A DNA stretch of 64,000 nt from a virus: positions 1 through 64,000 of the IMG/VR virus record IMGVR_UViG_3300042673_001787; one strand, given 5' to 3'. The notes below the pieces were generated by a model. It was given only the letters and a program-made list of their open reading frames with translations. It was not told the DNA's origin and ran no database searches. Numbering within the stretch: position 1 is the stretch's first letter; the number at the start of each line of letters is the position of its first letter. Below are positions 38,801-49,154 of the stretch, one piece after another. The position numbers were made by a program, and so were the translations under genes.

Positions 38801-40990
38801 ATGTCAAATCCAACCAAAAATTTTGAATTTATTAGATTATATCCTCGACTTAATGCTGATCCATTAACTGGAAAAGTTGGAGAAATTTATTTTAATACTG
38901 ATCTTAATAGACTAAGAATTTGTACAGACATTTTTCCTATTTGGGAAGATCTATCTGTATCACAAACTGAGGCATTCCAAGACAAGAACGCAAAACTTGT
39001 TCAAGGCGGAGTGTGGATTGCTGGTGTTGACGAATTAACTATATCAGACGATGCTTTTATACAATTGCCCGGTAGGCCATTGGCTTCAAATACGATTTCT
39101 GCACAAACAATTGCTGGTCTAGCCGATGGATATTGTGCTTATGTAACTTTAGACAGAACTGGTGTAAGTTCTATATTGCCAGTTACCGTTGCACAAACTT
39201 CTACATTGCCACAAGACAGAGATGTTCTTATTGTTGCTCTTAAAAGCGGTAATGAGTTCCATGTCGGGTCAATGGTATTATTTGAAGGCCAATCTAAAAC
39301 AATCGAAGGAACTTCCAGAGAAATACTAGCTGCAATTGGTGCTTCTTCTGAAACAGATTCATCTGGACAATTAAGATTAATAGCAAGGGATGCTTCTACT
39401 TTAGTAGACGTTACTGCTGTAAACAAGTTATCAATTGATGGTACTGAATTTGGAATGGCTTTCCAAAATAAATTTTTAAATTTCAGTGGAGCAGTAATCA
39501 ATTTCTTTACTGGCCAAATCTATAAAGAAGATGGAGTTACTCCGCTTGGCGATAACTTTATGTCTCCATTAATTACTGTGGCGCCAGGCTACGGACGATG
39601 GTATTCTGTAACTTTAGCGGCAAATTCTGTTAATTCATTTAATGAAATAGATGGAAAACTTTTAGTAGTTTCAGCTGATACAGACGCTACTGGCATAACA
39701 ACTGCTGTTAAAGCAAACTATCCAACTGGTATTAACTTAGGACAAGTATTTGTTTTCAATGATGGCGGCACTATTATTAATATTATACAAAATGATATTG
39801 TACAAAATGCTGCAGCAGGAGGTTCATCTTCTACTACAAGCGGTGGATTGATTCAAATAACTGCAAATGACCCATTGTCAATGGCTATACCAACTGGAAC
39901 AACTTATACTGTTGATAATGTCGCGATGGTGAATGGCGATTTAATACTATTCCCAAATTTGAATTTTGATCCAGGCGTTTATAAAATAAGTGGTGTTGGA
40001 ACCTCTATTTCTTTTGAAATACAAAGTGTTTTCAATGATTCAGTTAATCCAACTAAAGGTGATCAAATATACATACAAAAAGGCGACATTTTTGGTAATC
40101 AGATCGGTATGTACAATGGATCAATCTTTGCTTTTAATGATGTTGTTCGTTATTTTGATGACACATCTGTAGATTTTTGGGAACAAACATCTGTTAAAAC
40201 AACAGAAATTGTTAATAATACAGATGGAATTATTTTCTCCGTAAGTGTTGCTGGTTCAGAAAACTTTATTCTTTCTTATTCAATTATTAGAGGAACTGGT
40301 AAAGAGGCCGGTCAACTGACTATAACTTCAGACGGAACAACTGCCAATGTTGCCCAACATAATTCATCTACTGAAGTTACTGGCGTTAGTTTTTATGCTG
40401 AAATTGATACCGGCATTATAACTTTATACTATTCTACAACTGATACTGGTTCAGATGGTATAATGAAATACTTTGCTCAAAGATGGTCTGATGCTGATGG
40501 CGGTCCAAGCGGAATGCCTAATTATTCATCTTACTATAGCCCTACTTTAGGTGCTGCTGGTAATCAGGGCGAAGTTCAATTCAATGGCTCTGGTCAATTG
40601 TCTTCAAATTCTCATTTTAAATGGGATGGAGTTAATAATGCCATTAATCTAAATGGTCTTCAATTAATGTCTTTATCAGATACGATTACTCTTTTAGACA
40701 ATCAATCAGATCCAGTTACTATTATTACTTATGCAGCAGCAGAATACACTAACGTAGTTGTGGATTACGGTATTCGTCGAGGTCCAGACATGAGAACCGG
40801 AGAAATGTTAATTGCTTCTAATGAAACAGTAGCAGAAATCTGGGATGACTATGTTGAAACTAACGATACCGGCGTCATTTTTAATATTATTAATGACGGT
40901 TCTACAGTATCAATTCAATATGTGTCAACAGACTCTACTTATGACGCTACCATGAAGATATTCATACGTCGTTGGTTAATGGAACCATAA
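38801..40990 (+). CDS. tail fibre with shared anchor and duplicated beta domain
   Basis: 729 residues, start with AAGGAT upstream. The first 52 residues (FIRLYPRLNADPLTGKVGEIYFNTDLNRLRICTDIFPIWEDL) are the most divergent copy of an N-terminal domain found in five other fibres here. The C-terminal part contains two copies of a beta domain, near 467-570 and 630-729, with the pattern 'DxGIRRGxxxRxGExxI...VxxNDTGVxFxxxxDGxxVxIxYxSTDSxxDATMKxFxRRW'. A related domain ends the giant fibre at 41124. The middle has no repeats. Probably a trimeric fibre. Confidence 0.7.
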   Translation: MSNPTKNFEFIRLYPRLNADPLTGKVGEIYFNTDLNRLRICTDIFPIWEDLSVSQTEAFQDKNAKLVQGGVWIAGVDELTISDDAFIQLPGRPLASNTISAQTIAGLADGYCAYVTLDRTGVSSILPVTVAQTSTLPQDRDVLIVALKSGNEFHVGSMVLFEGQSKTIEGTSREILAAIGASSETDSSGQLRLIARDASTLVDVTAVNKLSIDGTEFGMAFQNKFLNFSGAVINFFTGQIYKEDGVTPLGDNFMSPLITVAPGYGRWYSVTLAANSVNSFNEIDGKLLVVSADTDATGITTAVKANYPTGINLGQVFVFNDGGTIINIIQNDIVQNAAAGGSSSTTSGGLIQITANDPLSMAIPTGTTYTVDNVAMVNGDLILFPNLNFDPGVYKISGVGTSISFEIQSVFNDSVNPTKGDQIYIQKGDIFGNQIGMYNGSIFAFNDVVRYFDDTSVDFWEQTSVKTTEIVNNTDGIIFSVSVAGSENFILSYSIIRGTGKEAGQLTITSDGTTANVAQHNSSTEVTGVSFYAEIDTGIITLYYSTTDTGSDGIMKYFAQRWSDADGGPSGMPNYSSYYSPTLGAAGNQGEVQFNGSGQLSSNSHFKWDGVNNAINLNGLQLMSLSDTITLLDNQSDPVTIITYAAAEYTNVVVDYGIRRGPDMRTGEMLIASNETVAEIWDDYVETNDTGVIFNIINDGSTVSIQYVSTDSTYDATMKIFIRRWLMEP

Positions 40991-41019
40991 TACCCATAAA
41001 AAATATAATAAAATCAATA

Positions 41020-41063
41020 CTTTGGCCTATAGTTTGGAGGTAATCCTAACAATTGGGCCAAAG
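41020..41063 (+). terminator. hairpin before the giant fibre unit
   Basis: CTTTGGCC (41020-41027) pairs exactly with GGCCAAAG (41056-41063), with partial inner pairing (GGAGG with CCTAAC). It directly abuts the late motif at 41064, whose CTTTTA follows. Probably ends the adhesin unit, although a true U-tract is missing. Confidence 0.5.
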
Positions 41064-41083
41064 CCTAATCTTTTACGTGTATA
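41064..41083 (+). promoter_or_regulatory. putative late promoter motif (CCTAATCTTTTACGTGTATA)
   Basis: CCTAATCTTTTA followed by GTGTATAG, 60 bases before the ATG at 41124. The leader has a run of nine A before AAGGAAAAACC. Confidence 0.55.
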
Positions 41084-41123
41084 GTTTCTATACACCAAAC
41101 CCCTTAAAAAAAAAGGAAAAACC

Positions 41124-44100
41124 ATGTCAAATTTATTAAAAGTTTCCGGCGGTATACAACTCCGCGGTTTAACTAACCCACCAGCGAAAGCTGTTGACGG
41201 ACAGTTATATTTTGATACTACGTCAAATAGTTTCAAGATTAGAACTGGCGGTCAATGGAAAACGCTTATTGATTCAGCTGTATTTAATTATACAGTAGGT
41301 AGTTTAACTCAAGGAGTTAACTATACTGCTAGTGATGCAAATGTTATTGCATCTCACTTAGCTGGTATTGATGCTGCATTAAATTCGCAAGCTGCTGCTT
41401 TCCAAACTGCAATTTCTGGCGTTCAAGCCGATTTAGCTACTGAACAATCTGCTCGTATTGCTGCTGTTGCTGCTGAACAATCAGCACGTATTGCTGCTGA
41501 CGCACAACTTGCTAGCGATTTAGCTGCTGAGCAAACTGCTCGTGCTGCTGCTGTTGCTGCTGAACAATCAGCACGTATTGCTGCTGATGATGTTCTTACT
41601 GCTGCTGTAGCTACTGAGCAATCTGCTCGTGTTGCTGCTGTTGCTGCTGAAGAGTCTGCAAGAATTGCTGCTGACGCTGCTGAATTAACTTCACGTCAAG
41701 CTGCTGTATCTGCTGAAGCTTCTGCTCGTATTGCTGCTGATGCTCAACTTACTAGCGATCTAGCTGCTGAAGTATCATCTAGACAAGCCGCTGTATCTGC
41801 TGAAGCTTCTGCTCGTGTTGCTGCTGTTTCTGCTGAAGAGTCTGCAAGAATTGCTGCTGATACTGCAGAACAATCTGCACGTATTGCTGCTGACGCTAGC
41901 TTACAAAGCCAAATCGACAATGTTCTCTCTAACATTGATCCAACAGCTCTTGATTCGTTAACTGAAATCGTTGATGCATTCCAAACTGCTGATGGCAATT
42001 TAAACAGTGCTATTACTACTTTAGCTGGCGCTGCTGCTACTAATTTAGCTAACGAAACTGCTGCTCGTGTTGCTGCAGAAAACACTATTACTAGTGATTT
42101 AGCTGCTGAACAATCTGCACGTATTGCTGCTGATGCACAACTTACTGCTGATTTAGCTGCTGAAGTTAGTTCACGTCAAGCTGCTGTAGCTGCTGCTATT
42201 GATGCTGTTGAAGGTTATACAGATACTTCTGTTGCTGCTGAAGCTTCTGCTCGTGTTGCTGCTGTTTCTGCTGAAGAATCTGCTCGTATTGCTGCTGATG
42301 CTGCTGAGCAATCTGCTCGCGTTGCTGCTGATGCTACTCTTACTGCTGATCTAGCTACTGAGCAATCTGCTCGTATTGCTGCTGATGCCGCTGAACAATC
42401 TGCTCGTATTGCTGGCGATGCTACTTTAAATAGTGCATTAAATGCTGAAGTTTCTAGAGCAACTGCTGCTGAAGGCGTATTAACTGCTGATCTAGCTGCT
42501 GAAGTATCATCTAGACAAGCTGCTGTAACTGCTGAGCAATCTGCTCGTGTTGCTGCTGATTCTGCAGAACAATCTGCAAGAATTGCTGGTGATGCTGCTC
42601 TTGCTGCTGATTTAGCTACTGAGCAATCTGCTCGTATTGCTGCTGATGCACAACTTGCTTCTGATCTAGCTACTGAGCAATCTGCACGTCAAGCTGCTGT
42701 TGCTGCTGAACAAGCTGCAAGAATTGCTGGTGATGTAGTTGTTACTGATGCATTAAATGCTGAAGTTTCTAGAGCAACTGCTGCTGAAGCTGGTATCGCT
42801 GCTGATTTAGCTGCTGAAGCTTCTGCTCGCATCGCTGCTATTGCGGCTGAAGCAAGTTCACGTACTAATGCTGTAGATGCAGAAGCGTCTGCTCGTATTG
42901 CTGCTGACCAATCTTTACAATCACAAATCGACAATATTGTTTCTAATATTGATCCTGTTGCTCTCGATTCATTAACTGAAATCGTAAGCGCATTCCAAAA
43001 TGCTGACGGTAGTATCAACACTACTCTTAGCCAATTAGCTGATAGTGCTTCTAATAATTTAGCTGCTGAAGTTTCTAGAGCTGTTGCTGCTGAAGGAGTT
43101 TTAACTTCTGCTGTAGCTACTGAGCAATCTGCGCGTATTGCTGGTGATGCTCAACTTGCTGCTGATTTAGCTGCTGAACAATCTGCTCGTATTGCTGCTG
43201 ATGCTGCTGAAACTACTTCTAGACAAAACGCTGTAGCTGCTGCTATTGATGCTGCTGAAGTCTATACAGATACTTCTGTTGCTGCTGAAGCTTCTGCTCG
43301 TGTTGCTGCTGTTAATGCTGAACAATCTAGAGCAATGGCTGCTGAAGCTCTTCTTGCTGCTGATATCACTACATTACAACAGTCTACTACTCAAGGTATT
43401 ACAGTATCTATTAATGCTGAGCAATCTGCACGTATTGCTGCTGATGCTCAACTTACTGCTGATTTAGCTGCTGAGCAATCTGCTCGTATTGCTGCTGATG
43501 CTACTCTTACTGCTGATCTAGCTGCTGAAGTTAGTTCACGTCAAGCTGCTGTATCTGCTGAGCAATCTAGAGCAATGGCTGCTGAGGCTCTTGAACAATC
43601 TGCACGTATTGCTGCTGTAGATGCTGAAGCTTCTGCACGTATTGCTGCTGATGCCACTGAACAATCTAGAGCAATGGCTGCTGAGGCTGCTGAGCAATCT
43701 AGAGCAATGGCTGCTGAGGCTGTTCTTACTGCTGCTGATGCTACTGAGCAATCTGCACGTATTGCTGCTGATTCTGCTCTTACAGATGCATTAAATGCTG
43801 AAGTGTCATCTAGACAAGCTGCAGTTTCTGCTGAAGCTACTTCTAGACAAAACGCTGTAGCTGCTGCTGAGTTAGCTGCTTCTAATGCAATGGCTGCAGA
43901 ACAATCTGCACGTATTGCTGCTGACGCTGCTGAGCAATCTGCAAGAATTGCTGCTGATGCACAACTTACTGCTGATTTAGCTGCTGAGGTTTCTAGAGCT
44001 ACTGCTGCTGAAGGTGTTTTAACTTCTGCAATCACTGCTGAGGTTTCTAGAGCTACTTCTGCTGAGCAATCTTTACAAGCTCAAATTGATAATGTTCTTT

Positions 44101-46316
44101 CTAATGTTGATCCTACTGCTCTTGATTCATTAACTGAAATTGTTAGTGCATTCCAAGCTGCTGATAGCAACTTAAATGGCGCTATTACTACTTTAGCTGA
44201 TTCTGCTGCTTCTAACTTAGCTGCTGAGCAATCTGCTCGTATTGCTGGTGATGCTGCTCTTGCTGCTGATTTATCTGCTGAAGTTTCTTCTCGTCAAGCT
44301 GCTGTTGCTGCTGCTGAGTTAGCTGCTTCTAACGCTGTTGCTGCTGAAGCTTCTGCTCGTGTTGCTGCTGTTGCTGCTGAAGAGTCTGCAAGAATTGCTG
44401 CTGATGCTACTGAGCAATCTGCTAGAATCGCTGCTGATGCTCAACTTACTAGCGATCTAGCTGCTGAACAATCTGCACGTATTGCTGCTGATGCCGCTGA
44501 AATGTCTTCTAGACAAGCTGCTGTTACTGCTGTTTCTAACAGCTTAGCTGCTGAAATTGCTAGAGCTGGTGCTGCTGAGGGTGTTCTTACTGCTGCTGTA
44601 GCTACTGAGCAATCTGCTCGCATGGCTGCTGTTGCTGCTGAAGAGTCTGCAAGAATTGCTGCTGACAATGCAGAGCAATCTGCTCGTATGGCTGCTGATT
44701 CTGCTGAGCAATCTGCTAGAATCGCTGCTGATGATGTTCTTACTGCTGCTGTTGCTGCTGAAGTATCATCTAGACAAGCTGCTGTTGCTGCTGAAGAATC
44801 TGCAAGAATTGCTGCTGATGCTGCTCTTACTAGCGCATTAAACGCAGAAGTAACTAGAGCAAGTGCTGCTGAAGCAAACATTGCTTCTGATCTAGCTGCT
44901 GAGATTTCTAGAGCTACTGCTGCTGAAGGAGTTTTAACTTCTGCATTAAACGCTGAAGTATCATCTAGACAAGCTGCTGTTTCTGCTGAAGAATCTGCAC
45001 GTATTGCTGCTGATTCTGCTCTTACAGATGCATTAAATGCTGAGATCACTTCTCGTCAAGCTGCTATTGATGCTGAGCAATCTTTAAGATTGACTGCTGC
45101 TCAACTTGAACAATCACAACGTATTGCTGCTGATGCAAATCTTAACACAGCAATTAACGCTGAGGTTTCTAGAGCTACTGCTGCTGAAGGTGTATTAACT
45201 TCTGCAATCGCTGCTGAGCAATCTGCACGTGAAGCTGCTGACTTAGTTATCTCTGCTGATTTAGCTGCTGAAGTTTCTTCAAGACAAACTGCAGTTTCTG
45301 GTTTACAATCACAAATTGATAGTATTGTTTCTAACACTGACCCTGCTGCCCTTGATTCATTAACTGAAATCGTTAATGCTTTCCAAGCTGCTGATGGTAA
45401 CTTAAACAGTGCTATTACGACTCTTTCTACTGCTGCTTCTACTGCATTAAATGCAGAAATTACTAGAGCAACTGCTGCTGAGTCTAGTTTACAAACTGGC
45501 TTAAATGCTGAGCAATCTGCAAGAATTGCTGCTGATGCTGCTGAGCAATCTGCACGTATTGCTGCTGATGCTAGCTTACAAAGCCAAATCGACGCTTCAA
45601 ATGCTGCTAAAGACGACCTCGGCCTTCTTGTTGAAGATGCTCTTGCTCTTAAACTTGATTTAGCTGGCGGTACAATGTCTGGCGCTATTGATATGGGCGC
45701 AAACAAAGTTACTAACTTAGCTACACCAACTGCTTCTTCTGATGCAGCTACTAAAGGTTATGTTGATTCTGTTGTTGTTGACGAAGCTCACATCAACGCT
45801 TCTGCATTGTCTTCTAGCGGTGGTTTACAAGGTGGATCTGGCGATAAACTTGCAATCAAACTTGATGGAAGTTCTTTAACTACATCTAGTGCTGGATTGA
45901 AAGTTAACGCTGATGGTATCGTTGCTGATACTATGGTTGCTGCTGATCCATTGTTCAGAGGAACTGTTAAACGTGGTGCTGCTGGCGCTCTCGTTCAAGA
46001 ACAGTACTTTGATGCAATCGCCCTTGCTGCTGGAAAAACTGGCGAAGTTATCGCTGATTTAACTTTCAGTACTGCTTCTTTTGAAGGTTGTGAGATTACT
46101 TACAAAATGAAAGACAGTGCTGGTAAAGTAGTAATTGGAACATTCCGCGTAGTTACAAACGGTTCTGAGGTATCATACAATGATATGAGCGTTGAGACTG
46201 ATGCTACTGGAATCTCTTTTGCTGCTGTAGTTAGCGGTGGAAACATAAACGTTACTTATGATAGCGGTGCTACTACTGCTGTTGCAAGAATGGACGTTAA
46301 GCTAATTAAAGCTTAA
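41124..46316 (+). CDS. giant repeat-built long tail fibre
   Basis: 1730 residues. Residues 1-55 are the shared fibre anchor (GGIQLRGLTNPPAKAVDGQLYFDTTSNSFKIRTGGQWKTL). Residues about 90-1490 consist mostly of an 11-residue helical unit close to AEQSARIAADA or AEVSSRQAAVA, expected to form a long trimeric coiled coil. It is broken four times by a module LQSQIDNxxSNxDPxALDSLTEIVxAFQxADGNLNSAITTL. Then comes a fibre linker (DLAGGTMSGAIDMGANKVTNLATPTASSDAATKGYVDS) and a C-terminal beta domain related to those at the end of the preceding fibre. At 0.15 nm per residue the helical part alone could reach about 200 nm (inference). Confidence 0.85.
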   Translation: MSNLLKVSGGIQLRGLTNPPAKAVDGQLYFDTTSNSFKIRTGGQWKTLIDSAVFNYTVGSLTQGVNYTASDANVIASHLAGIDAALNSQAAAFQTAISGVQADLATEQSARIAAVAAEQSARIAADAQLASDLAAEQTARAAAVAAEQSARIAADDVLTAAVATEQSARVAAVAAEESARIAADAAELTSRQAAVSAEASARIAADAQLTSDLAAEVSSRQAAVSAEASARVAAVSAEESARIAADTAEQSARIAADASLQSQIDNVLSNIDPTALDSLTEIVDAFQTADGNLNSAITTLAGAAATNLANETAARVAAENTITSDLAAEQSARIAADAQLTADLAAEVSSRQAAVAAAIDAVEGYTDTSVAAEASARVAAVSAEESARIAADAAEQSARVAADATLTADLATEQSARIAADAAEQSARIAGDATLNSALNAEVSRATAAEGVLTADLAAEVSSRQAAVTAEQSARVAADSAEQSARIAGDAALAADLATEQSARIAADAQLASDLATEQSARQAAVAAEQAARIAGDVVVTDALNAEVSRATAAEAGIAADLAAEASARIAAIAAEASSRTNAVDAEASARIAADQSLQSQIDNIVSNIDPVALDSLTEIVSAFQNADGSINTTLSQLADSASNNLAAEVSRAVAAEGVLTSAVATEQSARIAGDAQLAADLAAEQSARIAADAAETTSRQNAVAAAIDAAEVYTDTSVAAEASARVAAVNAEQSRAMAAEALLAADITTLQQSTTQGITVSINAEQSARIAADAQLTADLAAEQSARIAADATLTADLAAEVSSRQAAVSAEQSRAMAAEALEQSARIAAVDAEASARIAADATEQSRAMAAEAAEQSRAMAAEAVLTAADATEQSARIAADSALTDALNAEVSSRQAAVSAEATSRQNAVAAAELAASNAMAAEQSARIAADAAEQSARIAADAQLTADLAAEVSRATAAEGVLTSAITAEVSRATSAEQSLQAQIDNVLSNVDPTALDSLTEIVSAFQAADSNLNGAITTLADSAASNLAAEQSARIAGDAALAADLSAEVSSRQAAVAAAELAASNAVAAEASARVAAVAAEESARIAADATEQSARIAADAQLTSDLAAEQSARIAADAAEMSSRQAAVTAVSNSLAAEIARAGAAEGVLTAAVATEQSARMAAVAAEESARIAADNAEQSARMAADSAEQSARIAADDVLTAAVAAEVSSRQAAVAAEESARIAADAALTSALNAEVTRASAAEANIASDLAAEISRATAAEGVLTSALNAEVSSRQAAVSAEESARIAADSALTDALNAEITSRQAAIDAEQSLRLTAAQLEQSQRIAADANLNTAINAEVSRATAAEGVLTSAIAAEQSAREAADLVISADLAAEVSSRQTAVSGLQSQIDSIVSNTDPAALDSLTEIVNAFQAADGNLNSAITTLSTAASTALNAEITRATAAESSLQTGLNAEQSARIAADAAEQSARIAADASLQSQIDASNAAKDDLGLLVEDALALKLDLAGGTMSGAIDMGANKVTNLATPTASSDAATKGYVDSVVVDEAHINASALSSSGGLQGGSGDKLAIKLDGSSLTTSSAGLKVNADGIVADTMVAADPLFRGTVKRGAAGALVQEQYFDAIALAAGKTGEVIADLTFSTASFEGCEITYKMKDSAGKVVIGTFRVVTNGSEVSYNDMSVETDATGISFAAVVSGGNINVTYDSGATTAVARMDVKLIKA
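41430..45590 (+). repeat. 33-bp coding repeat region (AEQSARIAADA units)
   Basis: Long run of imperfect 33-base units of the type GCTGAACAATCTGCTCGTATTGCTGCTGATGCT. Codon variation between neighbouring units (GCTCGT, GCACGT, GCAAGA) shows they are not freshly copied everywhere. Four interspersed LQSQIDN modules lie near 41900, 42910, 44070 and 45300. Confidence 0.9.
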
Positions 46317-46341
46317 TAATTTGACTGTATAGTTAGATTGT

Positions 46342-46370
46342 GGGACCGAGGATTTTCTTCGGTCCCTTTA
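46342..46370 (+). terminator. rho-independent terminator
   Basis: GGGACCGAGGA pairs with TCTTCGGTCCC (one G-T pair) around a TTT loop and is followed by TTTATTGT. It ends the giant fibre unit. No late motif is seen between it and the next gene at 46424. Confidence 0.8.
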
Positions 46371-46423
46371 TTGTAATTATACAACCTTGCTAATAAAGGC
46401 AAGATATTAAAAAGGAAAACGAA

Positions 46424-48067
46424 ATGGCTATACGTAGATTTCTTACATTAAGTTCAAATGTCTATCTATCTAATGGATTGACGTTTAAACCAATGGCAAC
46501 TGCACCGTCACCAGCTATGAATGGTGATATGTATTACAATAGTGTTTTAAATAAATTCCAAAAATATGAAAACGGTTCATGGAGCGATCTCGGAGCTACT
46601 TCTTCATCTGTAGATTTATATGGAATTTATTCTAGTTTAGATTTAAAGGCTCCTCTTGCTTCTCCAACTTTTACTGGTACAGTTTCTGGTATTACTGCTG
46701 CAATGGTTGGATTGGGTAATGTATCTAATGTTGCTCAAATGCCTCTTTATTTTTTAGATACTAATAGTAATTTAGCTGATAATTCAGATGCTAAAGTTCC
46801 TTCTCAAAAAGCTGTTAAATCTTATGTTGATCTTCAAATTGCTGCTATTAATTTAATGGGCGGATCTGCTGGTACTACAACAGTAACAAAAGAAGATGTT
46901 GGTCTTGGTAATGTTGATAACGTTGCTCAAATGCCACTTTCTTATTTAGATGTTGACGGCACTTTTGCTGCTAATTCAGATGTTAAGGTTGCTTCTCAAG
47001 CTGCTGTTAAAATTTATGTTGACGATGCTGTAGCTGGTAAAACTACCGAAGCTTATGTAGATGCTGCTGTAGCTGCCGAAGCTACTTCTCGTACAGCTTC
47101 TGTTACTGATTTACAAACTCAAATTACAAACATTATTTCTAATACTGATCCTGCTTCTCTTGATTCTTTAAGTGAAGTTGTTGCTGCTTTTGAAGCTGCT
47201 GATAGTAACTTAAATAATGCTATTACTAGCTTAGCTAGTTCTGCATCTACAGCTGCTAGTACAAAAATTCCTTTATCTTATTTAGATACTGATTCAACTT
47301 TTGCTGCCAATTCAGATATTAAAATTGCTTCTCAAGCAGCTACTAAAGTTTATGCTGATACTAAAGTAGCTAAAACTACAACTGTAAACGGTCACGTATT
47401 AAGTTCAAATATTACAATTTCTGCTAGCGATGTTGGTTTAGGAAATGTAGACAATACATCTGATGCTACAAAAAATAGCGCAGTTGCGACATTAACTAAC
47501 AAAACTTTAACAAGTCCAACTATTTCTAGTCCAACTTTTTCTGGAACAGTTACTGGACTTGCTTTATCATCATTGACTGGAACGCTAGCTATTTCTGCTG
47601 GTGGTACTGGACAAACTACTGCCGCTGGTGCTTTGAATGCATTATTGCCAGCTCAAACATCTAATTCTGGTAAAGTTTTACAAACAGACGGAACAACTGC
47701 TAGCTGGGTAACTCCTGCTGCATCTTCTACTCCAAATCCAACTTTGACTAATCCAACTTGGACTACTCAAAATTTAACTTTTGGTGCAACTACAAATTGG
47801 AACGCAGATAATGGTGGAGGAGCTGTTCTTACTTTAACTGGTAATACTACTATGGCAAATCCAACTAATCTTAAAAATGGCGCTACTTATGTATTAAAAG
47901 TAATCCAAGATTCAACTGGTAGCAGAATGATTACTTGGGATAGCATGTTTAAATGGCCAGCAGGAGCAGTTCCGGTTTTATCAACTTCTGCAAATAGCAT
48001 AGACTTGATCTCTTTTTATTACGATGGATCTATTTTGATCGGAAGTTACTTAAGAGGTATTGCGTAA
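46424..48067 (+). CDS. tail fibre with shared anchor
   Basis: 547 residues, AAAGGAAAA upstream. Anchor domain 1-55 (RRFLTLSSNVYLSNGLTFKPMATAPSPAMNGDMYYNSVLNKFQKYENGSWSDLG). Then come fibre repeats of the type GLGNVxNVAQMPLxYLDxxxxxAxNSDxKVxSQxAVKxYVD, one LQTQITNIISNTDPASLDSLSEVV module related to the giant fibre, and a C-terminal tip domain (NPTNLKNGATYVLKVIQDSTGSRMITWDSMFKWPAG) common in phage fibres. TAATG-coupled to the glycine-rich adhesin gene, suggesting that the adhesin caps this fibre. Confidence 0.8.
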   Translation: MAIRRFLTLSSNVYLSNGLTFKPMATAPSPAMNGDMYYNSVLNKFQKYENGSWSDLGATSSSVDLYGIYSSLDLKAPLASPTFTGTVSGITAAMVGLGNVSNVAQMPLYFLDTNSNLADNSDAKVPSQKAVKSYVDLQIAAINLMGGSAGTTTVTKEDVGLGNVDNVAQMPLSYLDVDGTFAANSDVKVASQAAVKIYVDDAVAGKTTEAYVDAAVAAEATSRTASVTDLQTQITNIISNTDPASLDSLSEVVAAFEAADSNLNNAITSLASSASTAASTKIPLSYLDTDSTFAANSDIKIASQAATKVYADTKVAKTTTVNGHVLSSNITISASDVGLGNVDNTSDATKNSAVATLTNKTLTSPTISSPTFSGTVTGLALSSLTGTLAISAGGTGQTTAAGALNALLPAQTSNSGKVLQTDGTTASWVTPAASSTPNPTLTNPTWTTQNLTFGATTNWNADNGGGAVLTLTGNTTMANPTNLKNGATYVLKVIQDSTGSRMITWDSMFKWPAGAVPVLSTSANSIDLISFYYDGSILIGSYLRGIA

Positions 48068-49143
48068 TGGCTATCATGTTTTTACCACCACGAACAGTCG
48101 TGGTAAATGTTGCTTCTGCGACAGATTATAATTTATATACTGCTGCAGGTTCTTTAAAGGAGCCAGTTGCTTGTCACGTAACTGTAACTGGAACTGTTTC
48201 TGCATCGAATATAAGTACGCCAGCATTTACAGTCGGATCTGATTGGAATGCTGCGTCATGGATACATATACTTAACAGTGGAACAATTGTTGGCGCAACT
48301 GGACGAACTGGTAGTACCGGAAGTAACGGTTCTGTCACTAGTGGTGCTGGTGGAGCTGGTGGAATTGGCGGAGGTTGGAATGCAAGCCGTGTTGCTTTTA
48401 GCCCAACTGCAGGATCTTCTGGTGGAAATGGAGTTGCGCAATCTGGTCTTTCTGCAAACGGCGGTAACGGTTATGCCGGAGGAGATGGCGGAATTGCATT
48501 TTTAGGTACTAATTCTAATAGAATTGTTACATGTCTAAAAAATTATGGAAATATTACTGGCGGAGCTGGCGGAATTGGCGGTGCTGGCGGAACTGGTGCC
48601 ACAGCTCCCGGCGGCGGAGGCGGAGGCGGCGGAGGCGCATGTGGTAGAAATGGACCTGTTGGGGGAGGATCTACAACTTATATTAGCGGAGGCGGCGGAG
48701 GCGGCGGAAGCGGATCAACTGGAGGACTTGGAGGTCACTCAGGATGGTGGCAATATAGCGTATCTACAGCGAATCAGCCTACTATTACAGATAATTTAAT
48801 TGGCGGAAACGGATCTTCATTTACATATGGTGCTGGCGGAAGCCGAGATTATAGTAATTTTAATACTAATTATTTTAATGGTAATGGCGGAAGAGGCGGC
48901 AATCGTGAAGAGAACGGAACTGTTGGTGGATACTCTACAAAAACTGATGGAGGAACATTTTGGACCCTAGCTATTACACCTGGGGTAGGAAATAGTTTCG
49001 GAGCAGCTGGCGGCGTAAAAGGCACTACATTGGTCGGAACCAATGGCGCTACTGGAGCAAGTGGATCGCGAGGATACAGTGTATCAAACGATTCTAATAT
49101 AACATGGTTAAATTTAGGCACAGTTAATGGAACGAAAGTATAA
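48067..49143 (+). CDS. glycine-rich tail tip adhesin
   Basis: 358 residues. The N-terminal 90 residues (VVVNVASATDYNLYTAAGSLKEPVACHVTVTGTVSAS...WIHILNSGTIVGATGR) form a beta domain often found before glycine-rich tips. Residues about 90-340 carry glycine-rich runs (GGAGGIGGAGGTGATAPGGG and GGGGGGGSGSTGGLGG) separated by variable loops. This is the design of gp38-type adhesins, in which polyglycine II helices hold receptor-binding loops. The partner fibre gene directly precedes it, as with gp37-gp38 pairs. Expected to decide host range. Confidence 0.8.
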   Translation: MAIMFLPPRTVVVNVASATDYNLYTAAGSLKEPVACHVTVTGTVSASNISTPAFTVGSDWNAASWIHILNSGTIVGATGRTGSTGSNGSVTSGAGGAGGIGGGWNASRVAFSPTAGSSGGNGVAQSGLSANGGNGYAGGDGGIAFLGTNSNRIVTCLKNYGNITGGAGGIGGAGGTGATAPGGGGGGGGGACGRNGPVGGGSTTYISGGGGGGGSGSTGGLGGHSGWWQYSVSTANQPTITDNLIGGNGSSFTYGAGGSRDYSNFNTNYFNGNGGRGGNREENGTVGGYSTKTDGGTFWTLAITPGVGNSFGAAGGVKGTTLVGTNGATGASGSRGYSVSNDSNITWLNLGTVNGTKV

Positions 49144-49154
49144 AAGGAGATTTT

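Noticed and set aside
42689-45706. Several long minus-strand frames rich in Ala/Ser opposite the giant fibre
   Set aside because: Mirror images of the GCT-rich repeat codons; no starts with ribosome binding sites and composition identical to the antisense of AEQSARIAADA.
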